Positions 34,164-47,300 of a DNA stretch of 64,000 nucleotides are shown piece by piece. A model generated the notes under the pieces. The model saw only the letters and a program-made list of their open reading frames with translations. It made no database searches and was not told the DNA's origin. The position numbers and the translations under genes are program-made. The stretch lies in the NCBI RefSeq assembly GCF_019112545.1, contig NW_025064889.1, positions 480,304 through 544,303 of the forward strand. The letters run 5' to 3'. Position 1 is the first letter of the stretch; every line of letters begins with the position of its first letter. This stretch comes from Guyanagaster necrorhizus. Its lineage: Eukaryota > Basidiomycota > Agaricomycetes > Agaricales > Physalacriaceae.

Positions 34164-36633
34164 ATGAAAAAGCTATTTGGAAGAGATAAGACGAAGCCAG
34201 CAAAGGCAAAGGACCAGCTAGAGGTTGTTCCCAGCCAGCTCTGTACCGAAAATACTCATCTACTCCAGGACCAGCACCCATCGATTTCGACTCCGATTCA
34301 CCAGCAACATGCACTATACCACCATAGCGTCCCCTCTCTGCAAAATCAGAGGGATAGTAGACTCCCAATGTCGGACGAAGATCGCTGGGAGGTAGTCGAC
34401 ACTAATGACCAGCCACGCGCACCAGGCTTATCTCCTTCTCGCAATTCGTCATTTAGTTCTCTACCGCCGGGCGCTTCGCCTCCAATACCTGCTCCAAGAT
34501 CCCCTTCACCTTTCGCTGTCGCTACGAAGAAGAAACAGTCCGCCTTGACACCCGCCTTGGGCATCCTCAGAGCTCTTGATCCTCACAGCCTCGATAGCAC
34601 CGCTCACAACAATGATTCTTCTCTCTCGGACCATGGACATGCAGATAGGAAAAACCGTTTTTGGAACAAGGACAAGCATCAGGAAAGCTTAAGAGACGAC
34701 GATCCGTCCCGCGTTACCAGGATGATAGGTTACCCAGTTTGTCTGTCGTATCCATCTCGTACTCACTCACTATGCGTAGGTTTCTTTACCGCTACTGCTT
34801 CGGAAGATTGGAGCATGGTACTTGAAGTCTGTGAGCGCGCTTCAGCCAGTGAAGCTAATGCGAAAGAAGCTGTCCGTGCATTAAGACGAGAATTCAAGTC
34901 GGTTGCTTGCTTCTTCTTTCTCTCTTCCCATCCATCAAATCCATCTCTAGATATGGTGAACCTTCTGCACAATTATCCGCTGCAAGGGTATGTTTCCGTC
35001 TCCATGTTTTTCAATTATATTCAGTCAACTCTTTCCAGCTATGGGCCATCATGCTACGCAATTCTACCGAAACATTCATCTCACAGTCAACGTCAAAAAA
35101 GTTTCTCGACACTCTGGAAGACGTTATAACGTCTCCGAGAACGTCACCTGTCGTTCGCGAACGAGTGATGGACGTTGTGGCCGCTGCCGCATACGCCAGC
35201 GGAACAAGTGAGCCTTTACTGATTCACTTTATTCAGGGCTGACTGTTTCTCTCCTAGGAAAGGACACTGGTTTCAGGGGACTTTGGCGAAAAGTCAAACC
35301 TCCAGAAAAGCCTGATGAGGTGCGTGTCTCGACCGTATTTCATTTTTTTTCTTTTCAAACTAAACCGTGAAACTCTCAGGGCATCCCGTTTGACACCGAT
35401 GACGCCATGTTTAGTCCTCCCGTCAATAATAGACTCTCCCATTATGAAAATCCAGTCTTGTCCCAGGACCCGGCGCCTCGCACAATGCACAATCACCGGA
35501 AACGCAAATCGCTCACGCGGAACCGCATCATACCACCGGAGGAAGATATCAAACGTCTTTTCCAAGAATGTAAAATTGGTCAGGGTAATGCTAGTTTGCT
35601 TTCCCAGGCATTGGCACTTGCGCGCCCCGAAGATCTTCGTGAGAAGGATGTCATACAGGTGCGGTAACCCTTTACCACGGCGACCTAAACTGGGCTAACG
35701 ACGGCGCAGGAATTTTATTTGAAATGTCGCCAGTCTCAAGAAATCATCTACGCTCAAATCCCTTGGGCAACCGCTGGAGCCGAAAGGTCCAGAGCTGAGC
35801 AACAGCGACAAAGCACGCTATCAGATAACTCCCCGCTTGAAGATGCTCCGGTAAAGTTGACGACGGAAGAGCGACTGTTGGCAGCGTTGCTTGGTGCCAA
35901 CGCAGAGATTGCAGATGCTCTGCAGCAATATGACGATCTTGAAAGAGTAGGGTGGGAGCGCGAGGCGGAAGAGAACAGCCGCAAAGATGTGCGGATGGAT
36001 CCTAGAGTAAGTTTAGGAGCCTGTTTAATGACTTTTGTTGACGGTGGTGTCGGTGTCTTGCAGCAAAAGCAGCTGTTGGAGCAGCAAGAACTTCTATCGG
36101 CCATGTCTGATATACATATCGGCGGGTCATCATCGCGTAGTCCATCTCCGACTCACTCATCGCGTTCTCGACCAGTGTCATTGCTTCATTCTGATGTTTC
36201 AGCAGCACAGACCTTGGCTCCGCCACCGGCACCTCATGGCCCAAGGTCTCCAACGCAAACATCTGTTCATTCCCGCACCTCTTCACCGAATGTGGAGTTG
36301 ACTGTTGCGACACTTGCAAACGGGTCGGATTCATATTGTTCATCAAGCGATGATTCTGTAGAAACGCCTATTAAGCCTAGCGCCAAGGCGCTCGGGAAGC
36401 GGAGAGTAATCGAAGCAGAAGAAGCCGATCAACCCTTTGATCCAGACGACTTGTTTTACGAGACCAGGGACGAGTTTCCTGTTGAAGACCGGAACGACTC
36501 AGATTCGGACGATAGTCGCGATGTGCGGTGGCATAATGCTCATCCCGTGCATTTTGTGTACGATGCGGCAGCTGAGAGGACGAGGCAGAGACTAGAGAAA
36601 GGACATGCCTTGGTTGTGAACGGGGTACATTAG
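34164..36633 (+). CDS. VHS and GAT domain protein (Lsb5-like adaptor)
   Basis: VHS/GAT proteins are ubiquitin-binding adaptors in endosome and actin-linked trafficking; yeast Lsb5 binds Las17. The start MKKLFGRDKTKP lies at 34164. A long Pro/Ser-rich N-terminus contains DRWEVVDTND. Spliced exons then read FFTATASEDWSMVLEVCERA, AVRALRREFKYGEPSAQLSA, and RLWAIMLRNSTETFISQ, the VHS domain. A GAT-like helical segment follows: IPPEEDIKRLFQECKIGQGN and EFYLKCRQSQEIIYAQIPWA, then LTTEERLLAALLGANAEIAD. The tail is acidic/Ser-rich and ends at 36633. About seven exons with short introns. The long N-terminal extension before VHS is not typical of Lsb5, so the name is by domain only. Confidence 0.82.
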
Positions 36634-36788
36634 AGGAGAGGGTCTGTGAGCGAGCGAGATAAGTAGTATGTATCGTACTGTAGTACTGTAACATTCAACC
36701 AAGTCGAAACCGAACAATGGGAAACAATGAATGCATCGAGGCCAGGTGTGACCGTGACACTTGACATACAACCTTCTTCTCGACCAAC

Positions 36789-38606
36789 ATGTCGAACAAG
36801 ATAGCTGCCATCGACTCGGACCTCTATGGCGGTATGATTCCTTGTCTGCCATTTATTTCTGTCTTATCGAAATTGTAGACATTTATGGGGATGAGGAGTC
36901 TGAGTTTGTCGTTCCTGTCGAAGAGCCTGAGGACCAGCTCATGTCGAACGCGTCAACGACGACGACGACGACAACAACAACAACAGCAGCAGCAACAATA
37001 GATGAAGCTTCGCCGACCACCCCTAGCTCGCTTCCTGCTAAGCCACAAAGTTCGTCGGTGTCGTTGTCGTATTCCGCCCAGATAGCGCAGCAGTTCTCGG
37101 CGTATCAGCAGTCACCCAGCCAAGAGAGGCAACCGGCGCCCAAGGCAGGCCCGTCGTCGATACCAACTATGACAGATAGTATCTTTGGAAAAAAGCCTTC
37201 CGAAATGCATGATGCGGGGTAAGCCTGCTTCTTCTGTTGTTTACTTGGATTGGGACACGGTCTATGATACTGTCACACGCCGTCGTACATAATTATTACC
37301 TCCCCCCCCTCGTTCCTCGGTTTTTTGTTGCGTACTAATTATTTGCCTATGCTCACGCTACTACCTCTCTTCTCTCTGTCTATTCTACGATCACTATACT
37401 CTCCGGTACCGTGGTGGCACATGTAGCAAAATGTTCATTGGAGGACTGAATTGGGATACAACAGATGGTACTTATTCTATCCTTATATATATCTCTGTTA
37501 CACAGGCTGATCCCTTTACTCTGTGCGTGTTCTTCAGAAGGGCTAAGAGATTACTTTTCTCAGTTTGGAAAGGTAGCTAGCTAGCCGTGCCGCTTGATTT
37601 GCGTGTTCTTACTTACTGGCCGTCTTTGAGGTCGATGCGGTGACTATCATGCGAGACCCGTCAGGGACGTCGAGAGGTTTTGCGTTCTTGACTTTTGAAG
37701 ATCCATCAGCAGTGCAGGTTGTTACCGCACAAGACCACTTCTTGGATGGGAAAGCTGTATGTTTGATTCGTTTGTTTGTTTGTTGAGCAGGTATTCATTT
37801 TTTTTTTAAATTTTAAATTTTAGATTGACCCTAAACGTGCGATTCCACGCGAAGAGCACCTTCGCAACACGCGCTATTTCGTTGGTGGTCTAGCCCCGTC
37901 AACAACGTCGGAATCGATGAAAGAGTTTTTCTCTGCGTATGGTAAAGTCGTGGACGCGACGGTCATGCTTGATCGTGAATCTGGGCGGTCAAAAGGGTTT
38001 GGTTTTGTGACGTTCGAGGACGCAACAAATTCGGACCAGCTGGTGGGTAAAAACTTGGTTTTGGACGATAAGCAGGTACGTGATGATAAGTCTTACTTAT
38101 TGCACTTGACCTAATGGTCCATACGGTAGATTGAAGTGAAGACGGCGCAACCGCGCAGTCAGCGAGAACAAGCCCGCAACGGAAACGCAGGGGTGGTCAG
38201 CAGCATGGGAAATATGTCGTTCACGAACACACCGGAAGCGCGACCGCCGATGCCCTTCATCTCACAGCAGCCAAACCCAATGTCCATGATATATCAGCGG
38301 ATGCCTATGCTGCCTAGTGGAATGCCGATGATGAGCATGAATCCAATGATGATGAGTCAGTTCCACCCGATGGCGGGAATGGGGATGATGGGTGGGATGG
38401 GAATGGCGCCGATGAACGGAATGGGCGGGATGAGGCTCGGAATGGGACCAATGGGCGGGATGGGCGGGATGAGCGGCGGCGGGGCCATGCCCGGAATGAA
38501 TCGGGTGGCCGGTCCGATGGGGAGAATGGTGACGATGGGCGGGGGCGTCGGGCCATCGCGGGTGATGACGAGAGGACAGCATAGTTTCCATCCTTATGCG
38601 CGATGA
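36789..38606 (+). CDS. HRP1: Hrp1/Nab4-like hnRNP with two RRMs and a Met/Gly-rich tail
   Basis: By similarity this is a cleavage factor IB-type RNA-binding protein acting in mRNA 3'-end formation and export. The start is 36789 (MSNKIAAIDSDLYG), spliced to DIYGDEESEF. A low-complexity Thr/Ala run and a Gln/Pro region follow. RRM1 is split over several exons: KMFIGGLNWDTTD, then a 35-nt micro-exon (37538-37572) giving EGLRDYFSQFGK, then VDAVTIMRDPSGTSRGFAFL. RRM2 reads RYFVGGLAPSTTSESMKEFF and SKGFGFVTFED. Both RNP1 and RNP2 motifs are intact. The C-terminal 110 residues are repeats of Met, Gly and Pro, ending HSFHPYAR. Human DAZAP1/Musashi-type proteins share this architecture, so orthology to HRP1 is probable but not certain. 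Confidence 0.88.
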
Positions 38607-38762
38607 TGGATGATATACCCTCTGTATGTATGTATATATTGCAAATCGATTACCTTGTTAGGATAGGGGCTACTTGTCCACCCAAGCCGGCGGTACATGA
38701 ACTTGATCTTTTACTTGATGTACTGAATTCTGGTGTCATCCATTTCAGCATAACATACACAC

Positions 38763-41700
38763 ATGTCAACCGACAAGGTCGACATCTCCCTACAATCTAC
38801 TGGATCACAACCAGACATTTCACTCGGCTCGCTCGACTCTAGCTTCTCTCCACCTCAACTGCCATCTAATACGTCCAACACAAATCCTTTGGCCACTCCC
38901 GTTGTCCAACAAAAGGGTGATCATTCACGGAGAAATATTGGCGCGTCAACTTATTTCGACGAGACGGATGGCGACTTTCTAGATACCCCGGATACCGAAA
39001 AGCAACGATGGGGTGACGGCGCCACCGAAACGCCAACTGCGCTACGCGCAAAACGCAAATCTGGTGCCAAGGGTGCTCTTACTCTCAGAGATCAGGAAAA
39101 GGTGTGTGATATTTGCCTATGTACGTGGAATATTGCTAATCCCTGGGTAGCACATCGACCATCTCAAGAAGGAGAACTTTGACATCAAGATAAAATGCCA
39201 CTTCCTCGAGGAACGTCTCGCGCAGTTGGCCCCCGACCAAATGGATGCCGCCCTCAAACAGAACATCGATCTCAAGATAGAGCTTTCAGCGCGTGGTCAG
39301 GAAATCAAACGGCTGAAGAAGCTCCTTCTCGAACTTGAGCGAGAGCTGGAGAGGATGCAGCGTGGTGCAGGTGGTGCTCGTGGCCGAGAAAGAGATCTGG
39401 AGGAGAAACTGGAGGAACGGGATCGCGAGATCCGAGAATTACGGCGGCGACAGCAGCAGCAGAATGGGCACGGACATGACAAACGGACTGCTGAACTGGA
39501 GGGGCAACTGGAGGACGCTCGGGACTTGCTGGAAGAGAACAACGCGGAGATTGAGCGTCTGAGGGATATGGTAGAGCGTGGTGGAAATGCCGGGGACAGT
39601 CAGTTGAAGCAGCGCGTTGCTGAGCTAGAGGCGGCCAATACAGAGTGGCAGCAACGAATGCAAAATATGGCAGACGACCATGATGAAGAGAAGCAGGAGT
39701 TGATTGGATCGATAGAGTCGATGGGCCTGAAGATCGAGAAACTCCAGCACAGGAACGAGGCGCAGATGCAGGAGAGGAGCGAGAGTCGTGCTATGGTGCT
39801 TGATGAGCGGGAGCACAGAGAGGCCGTTGAGGACGATTTGAACCAAGTCAAAGATCGCTTAGCCGCTGCATTGATTGAGCTTCAGCAAAAGGACGACGAA
39901 ATCGATTTGAAGAACGAGGAACTGGATAACTTGGTCGCTCAGCATGAGACCATAGTTGAACAGTGGCGCGGCGAGGTAGAAGAGACGAGAAATCAGGTAG
40001 AAGAGTTACGGGACGTGAGCATTTTTCTTGTTATCCTTTCCTCGCGTCCTGATCCACAAGCAGGTCCTCGCTGAACGTGATGCTGAATCGAAAGATCTGC
40101 GACTCAACATCAACGAACTGGAGGCCAATACCGAGGATCTGCATACCAAGTTCGAAGCTGCATTGGCTCATCTGGAGCACGAGGCAGAGGAGAAGGACAG
40201 TGAGATCGAGACATTAACCGAGGCTGTCAAGGAACTTGGTGAACAGGTCTACAATTTGGAGGATGAGCGGGATCGCATACGCGACGAGGCAGATCGGCTA
40301 CGGGAGGATGATGATGCGGAGAGGGACCGTTTGGAGGCTATTCAGACTGCACTCAAAGAGGTATATAGTTCTGTTTCTTTGTCACAAATCTATCCACTGA
40401 CTTGCAGCAGAAACTATCCCAGGTAAAAGCTCAATACGAGACATGTAGTCAAGAAATACATGCGCATCGTGCCCGGCAAGAGGAGCTCGCACAACACGTC
40501 GAGGAGTTGGTTGAAGAGGTTGAGTGTGAACGTGAGGCACGGGAACGGTCGGAGAACGTGTTGGAGGAGGTCGAGAAGAAGTGTGAAACTGATCTACGAC
40601 GCGAGCGAAGAGCGCTGGAGGCGAAAGAAAGCGCTCTCCAGAGTGCGTTGAACGATCTTTCGCGCGCGCAGTCACTCTTGAGCCAAAGGGAGACGGATCT
40701 CCAGGCTGTTCAGGTTGCTTTGCAGATGCTGGAGTCTGAGTCTAAGCGTGCCGGAGAGACCCACACGACGGCACAATTCTCCTTGCAGCTCGAGGTCGAT
40801 CGTCTCAAACGAGACCTTGAGCGGGTTGAGGACGAATTGGCTAGGGCGAGAAAGGAACTTAGCGAGAGGGAGAGCAAGAGTCGCGATCGAGACAGTGACT
40901 TGGATAAGTTGCATGGAGACAACAGGGAGCTGTCTACGCAGCTTGCGGCTCAGACTCAGGCTCGCCTGAACATTTCTGAGAAATTAGACATGGTACAGAG
41001 TAATCTACGCGCGTCGGAAGGAGAGGTTGCCACGTTCAAGGCTAGAATTACGGAGTTGGAGGCGAGGTTAGGGAAGGACCAACGGTCATTGTTGAATGCG
41101 GAGAGCCAGTATCGGGATCAGCTCACGGAGAGAAACACGTTATTGTTGACGATCTATCAATACATGGACAAGATACTGGGCGTTGATAAGACACCGGTGA
41201 GTTCCTCCTCGTCTTGTCAAACTTCGTCCTTGACTGATACTACGGGTTGCAGAAAAAGGGTGGGCACGCGGAGACAAAGCCGTTCACGAATTTCAGTGTC
41301 TTCCACGACAATCTGATAACTCGGCTGAAGGCGCTGAGTCAGATTGAGCTGGATTTTGACAAGCGGTGTAAAGAGGTAGAGGGTCGGTATACAGAGAAGC
41401 TTACAGACATGCGGAAGCAGCTTGATGGACGGTGGAAGCAGATTGACAAGTTCGAGGCGAGCATCAAAGCGTATGCCGAGGTCAAAGCTGGATGGCGGCG
41501 TAAGTTCAGCGCAAAGGAGGGTGAGCTGGAGGCAATCAAGGTTTGTTTTTTGATCTCTGGTTCTGTTTTTGATGATCTTATCGTATCATCTACAGACAAC
41601 GAATGCCGATATGGTGACACAGCTGGCGAGCATGAGGCGTCCGGGTCAAACAGACTCGATGGAAATGCGCTCCCTGAGCACGCGTGCTGTGAATGCTGAA

Positions 41701-42056
41701 CGACGGCTGAACAATACGCAGAATCAGTTATTAGCAACAGAGGAGAAGATGGCACAGATGAGTCAGAAGAGCTCAGCGGCAGACGCAAAGTGGGAGGCAA
41801 GGGTGAAGGAGTACGAGACGCGGCTGAAGGCTGCTGAAGAGAGGGTAAAGAGAGAAAGACAGGGCGGTAAGGAAAGAGTTGCGGAACTGGAGAGTAATAT
41901 CAAGTGAGTGTTTTGTTCTCTTCGTTGTTGATCTTTCTAATGAAGGGTTGTAGGGCCCTGCAACGGCAGTTGGATCTAGCACAGAGGAGAAGTCACCAAC
42001 TGAACGATGTCATTGATGCTAATAGGGCAGCCGGTTCTCCTGGCAGTAATTTCTAA
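38763..42056 (+). CDS. Centrosomin-motif (CM1) coiled-coil protein of the spindle pole/microtubule organising centre
   Basis: CM1 proteins (Drosophila centrosomin; fungal Mto1, Pcp1, ApsB) recruit gamma-tubulin complexes. The start 38763 reads MSTDKVDISLQSTGSQPDIS. After an intron, residues about 110-145 read LRDQEKHIDHLKKENFDIKI and then KCHFLEERLAQL, the CM1 consensus. About 800 residues of nearly continuous coiled coil follow (ELERELERM, EEVEKKCETDLR and so on), rich in Glu, Lys, Arg and Leu. A conserved segment, LLLTIYQYMDKILGVDKTP, interrupts it, and the end is a short basic tail reaching 42056. Seven or so exons with short introns. Which fungal member it corresponds to cannot be decided from sequence alone. 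Confidence 0.86.
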
Positions 42057-42289
42057 CGATAGTCATGCTTCTCTGATTGCCATTACATAGTGTATATTGT
42101 ATCGATTGGGATAATTGTATTTTAGTTTGACTCAGGGTAGTGGTGCTGATCGCTGTTGGGCACGTGGGGCACAATAACTTGTTCAGGGTTGTAAGCCCGT
42201 TCGCGTCTGCCCGTCACCATCACCTTTGACAGCCGTCCTCATCGTTCTTGCTCCTGATACCGAACCCGACGGCGAAGACGACGACGACG

Positions 42290-43776
42290 ATGAGCACTGT
42301 TCGCAGCCTGCATGATGTACCCGAAGAGGAGCCTTACATGCCGCCATCCTCGAATTCTCCTTATTTCGACTCCTCAAGTCTTGCAACAGCCTCAACATCC
42401 GCACTGCACCCCTCAAGCTCGAGCAGCAAGTCGTCGTCGAGTCGTTCGGCAAGTCTGAAAAAGTCGTCTTCACGTCTTGGGCGAGTGTCGGCTGAGAGTC
42501 TGACATCGAAGAGAACACTCTCGAACGTATCTGCGGCATCGGTTGCAACGACGAAGGATGGCAAGGCTAGTCGGAACGGAAATATCCCTAGAATAAGAAG
42601 CACGCCCCGTTTACCTCATGAGCGGGATGCAGACGACGCTCCTAGTGCTGTCATGTACTGGAGTCGTGCGCCGGTTTACGGTGCCATACCTCAACGGAAT
42701 ATGCGAGGCCACAGCGTGACGCTGCTGGATAATGTTGCTTGGATTTTTGGAGGATGTGATGATAAAGATACGGCACGGGATATGTATTGCTTTGACATTG
42801 GTGTGTAGCAGCTCTTCTCCTTCTCGTGCACGGACGTTTTTGAGTGACTTGCAACGGGCAGATACGATGCAGTGGTCGCATCCAGACACCGTCGGCGATG
42901 CACCTCCTCCTTCACGCGCTCATACTGCCGTCATCGTTGATCGTCAAATTGTTGTGTATGGCGGTGGACAAGGCAGTACCTATTACGATAGTGTCTATGT
43001 TTTCGACACAAGTACTCGAGTATGGTCACGCCCTACAATTGTGGGAGATATACCACCGCCGAGAAGAGCACACACCGCCGTTCTCTACGAGGGCAAGGTT
43101 TGGATCTTTGGTGGTGGAAATGGCATGACCGCATTGAACGATGTCTGGACACTAGACGTTTCCAATACGACCGAAATGCGGTGGGAGAAGATAACGACAC
43201 ATGGAGACAAGCAGCCAACGCCTAGGGGATACCACACTGCGAATCTTGCCGACCATTTCATGATTATTATTGGCGGAAGTGATGGAGCCGACTGTTTTGC
43301 AGAAATCTGGTTTTTGAATCTCAGTAAGCGCTTTCGACTATTGTATCTCATGGACCTCTCAAACATCTCCCAGAAACATTTGAGTGGACTCTAATCGACC
43401 TGCCTGAAAACGAATCCTACAAACGACTATCTCATACATCAACTCAAGTGGGAACTTATCTTTACGTTCAAGGTGGGCACGACGGATCAGAATATACGTC
43501 TGACGTGAAATGCTTTAGCCTTGGCAAGTTGAATGTGTCCTTTCGTCTATTGTGGGTACTAACCTTATTCTGACAGTGAACTTTCAGTACGAGAGTCGAC
43601 CAATATATGGTAGACCACCCAGCCAGCGGGGATATCATGTCGCTGTACTTGCTGATAGTCGACTCTTCTTTTTTGGTGGATACAACGGGATGACGGCCTT
43701 TGACGATGTCCATCTTATTGATTTAGCTGGCTCAGCATTTTTGCCTCAAGTAACGAGCTTTGATATTGTTCTGTAG
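42290..43776 (+). CDS. Kelch-repeat beta-propeller protein
   Basis: The start at 42290 (MSTVRSLHDVPEEEP) is followed by about 110 Ser-rich residues. Kelch repeats then begin: GHSVTLLDNVAWIFGG, RAHTAVIVDRQIVVYGGGQG, RRAHTAVLYEGKVWIFGGGN, RGYHTANLADHFMIIIGGSD, and SHTSTQVGTYLYVQGGHDGS. The last is GYHVAVLADSRLFFFGGYNG, ending at 43776. That makes at least six blades, with the double-Gly signature in each. Four short introns are needed. Similar mushroom proteins are annotated as Kelch/galactose-oxidase-like. Fungal Kelch proteins such as Tea1 or Ral2 act in polarity and Ras signalling, but no such role can be assigned here. Confidence 0.83.
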
Positions 43777-44314
43777 CCTATTCCTGGGTTGTAGCAAAGT
43801 TTGTTTTTATTCTCGCTTGATCAATTGCATGTATGAGCTGCTGCTATATGTTAAGATTTGTGCATGGCAGGTGTTTTTTTTTTAAAAAAAGTGAGTTTTC
43901 GATGATCTTCCTTACCCTTAGGCTTTAGGAATTAAATGATGCTTTGCTGGAATTGTTCTGTATACGCACAGCTTGCTAACACTTGATCACAAGTCTATCA
44001 TCCTGATGCCTCATGTGTGAAACATTTCCACGTCCTCGCCACGATTCTGAGGCGAATATGCACAGTTGATTTTGAACGCCTCCAGGATATCACGGAGGGA
44101 TAGTGTCAGTCATAAGTACGTCCTCATCTGCAGAAAGCAATAAAGACAGAGTGCTAGCCTCGCGCTTGTAATAATTCCCTTCGCGCGATCACATGCTGTT
44201 CGACGCGCCAATGAGCCACTGCAGAAAGAATCTTACTCGTTTTGGATTTCGTCAATCAAAGATCAATGGTACAAGGATGTGCAGCTATTATTGGTTCCAT
44301 TTCGCGCATATGGG
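43777..44314. other. Convergent intergenic region, no gene seen
   Basis: About 540 bp between the stop of the Kelch gene and the stop of Tfc4. It contains a T9/A7 run at 43,876-43,891. The frame 44,193-44,426 is antisense to the Tfc4 end. Presumably it holds the two 3' UTRs. Confidence 0.45.
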
Positions 44315-47300
44315 TCAAAGCGATAGCCATCGGTCATACAACGCAGCAGCAAGTGGAGTTGCGCCGGTCATGACATATATCAAAGCAAGGTTATATGCGG
44401 CCTCTTTCGCAAATGTTTCGTCCTAGATTCAAGTTATGACAGGCGAACAGTATACCCCGAGATCAACCACTTACGCTCGAGTCTGATGGTCGCTGCTCCG
44501 CAAGCTGAAGTACTCGTTCGTAATGTTTCGCAGCGTAGCTGTATAGACCTGAGAAACGATTGAGCAATGAATACATCCGAATAAGCATCACCCAGCACGT
44601 ACTTAGCTGGTGAAAACTGCGTCCAAAGTTATATTCGACTTCACTCTGTCCTTGGAGGTTGGCTCCTCGAATGACTCTATACCGTGATAGGAAGGCCAAT
44701 GCCTATACAACGAGCGGGTTAGGTGCGATAGTTAGTTACACGGTCATAAGGATGATACCTGTGCAATCAAATGGTGCCTATTATCTGATTGTCGTTGCAT
44801 GGCACGACCCAGAGATGCGATTGCTAGAGACAAGCAGATCATGGGGTCGTCGGGGCAATAATCATACGCATGCAGAAGGTAAACTGGATAATAGTAGGCA
44901 TTTGATCAGTGGGGAATGAGGAAAAAAAGAGCTTACAGATCGCGCTCTGGTAACTTTTCGCGGCAATACATATCTGTCCGTAAATAGCTATGATGACAGG
45001 GTTCTGCTTCGTGGGTAACTCAGGTATTGGCCCCTTGCTATTATCGGTTTCAGCGTTACCACCACCTTCATCCTCAATGTCGTCATCTTCAGCTTTGGCC
45101 TGGTTTATAATGGCATGACGCTTGACAGCTTGGTTCCATCGTAGGCTTTCCGGGTTTTTTACAGCCGCGTCTCCCAGCTTCATCTCCCGGAACAGATGTT
45201 TCTGCAAAGTGGATGTGATGAAAGCATCGGTTGGGCGGAGACCACTTGATAGGGTGGCAAGAAGTAGACGTAAGGGCTCGTTATTGAATTGATGAACGTT
45301 GATCAACTTGCGACAGAGTTCGACGACGACGACAAAGTTCTTTGACGCAATGGCGCATGCTTAAGGGAAGTTAGCACTTGATATTTACTGATCGAGACTT
45401 TAGATTACCAAGTAAAGCAAGCCGAATGGTGGATTGCAGCTCTTTCGACTGGTATGCATTTGATAAGAGAATGTGACGAAGCACTTCATCTGCTAGATCA
45501 TACTGTCCGCGCTTCGTAAGTACGAAGCAGTACTGAAAACATGATTGATAGTCAGATAGTCATCGTTGTGTATTTCTTGCAATGATTCGGCAACTAACCT
45601 GCATGAACACACGCAACCAATTATCAAAGGAGACGCCACGAAATATATCTACTCTTTCGTCCTTCTTGTCGCTCCTTGACGCTTTCTTGGCCATACTGTC
45701 GTTCTCTAGACATGAAAGTCTTGGGTTCACCTAGGTTACCAAAAGGAAAATCACTCTACCTAGGTCAAGATGGAGACGTGAAACCATACGATCCTCGTCT
45801 TCGTGGTCTCTCTGTTTCTTGGGTCGTCGGGGAAACATTCCTCGGAATGGGTTGTTCTAATTTCATCACCGCTGAGCTGGTAAAGCCACGAGAAGCAGAA
45901 TATCAACCTCACCCTACTAGTCATGAATAAATTCCGCGTCTCTCTAAATGTCTCAACCATTTTTTCCGCCTCAACCATCCATTCTCGTTCCACAATGTCG
46001 TCACCCTCCATCATTTTCGCCCATACCTCTTGCAATCGTCGGTATCCTCTAACGATTTCTTTCTCCTTTTCGACCTCTAGTTCTCGCAACTGGGCATGCG
46101 TTAATCGGTTTTGGGCTTTGACAGTGAGGGGTTTATTTCTTAACTGTGCCTTTTCTTCAGGGAACAAAGAGGCGGTCGCTGTATCCTCGGCCTGTGTCAC
46201 TGTCTTGTCCTTTGGTCTCTTTTTGCGCGAATCAATGACTGAAATAGTGATAAGTGTTATTACAAACGAATTACATGATCCGTACCTTCGTAGACCAGCT
46301 CGAGTGCTTTTCTCGGTTCATTCAAAATTTCATAGATCTCAGCGAGCTTCATTTTGGCTTCGTTATGTGTGGGGTCAGCAAGCTTGACTGCTGGGCGTTA
46401 ATTTCAAATTGCATCTCAGTGCAAGATAGCATACTATGTTCATATACTTCGACTGCTTCACGCAACTCATCCAACATTCGAAGACAAGCAGCTGTTTGAA
46501 GGAGAACATAAAGGCTACTTGTCTAGAGGGTGCTATTAAAAACTAAACTCAACGAAGAATATTGACTCACGCTAGCGTCTGCGCCCAAAAGTTCGTAGAT
46601 AGGGCGAGCGTCAGCATATAGCTCTCGTTCAAAGTACGCGTCGGCAATCTCCACAAACAAGGCAGCGTAATCAAGGACGTCTTCGCTCAGAATAATATCG
46701 GCATGCATCTAGTTTGTAGATCAAAAATGTGCCGCTGAAAACAAAAAACACTATAATCTCGCCTTGCTTTCTTCCGCCTCGCCCATCTTGATTCTGGCAA
46801 TAGCAAGACGGTGTCTGGCGTTCACGTCGAGACGATACCTTCCTGGATCTACGGTACCACCTGCACGTCGCGGTATATCGACGTCCGGTAGATCATACTC
46901 TCTGTCGTCGTCACAGACATCCCAATATCTCTGGTCAGCACGCCCTTGAAGCCATCGACATCCTTTCCGGATAACGTCAACGGCGTTCTCGTATTCGCCG
47001 AGCGTGTTATATAGATCAGCTAGTACGAGCACTTCCATTAAGCCATATCCACCACCGGAAATTTCGCTAGTTGATGAAGGGGAAGGTCCACGGCCTGAGG
47101 GATACATTTGCTGGTAATGGTCAAATGCTTGTTGAAAGAGAGAGGCACATGTTGTGAGATCAGAGAGTTCGATAAGGATGGTCCTGAGTTCTGCTAGGAC
47201 CGTCAAATCGTGGGGAAAGCGCTTGAGAATAGCTTTGTATGCAATGCGGGCCTATTAAAGGTTAGGCACGGAGCAAGGCAAGCACGAGAAAGGACACGAA

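Noticed and set aside
38262..38591. His-rich 109-codon minus-strand frame
   Set aside because: It is the complement of the Met/Gly repeats (ATG/GGG) in the Hrp1-like tail.
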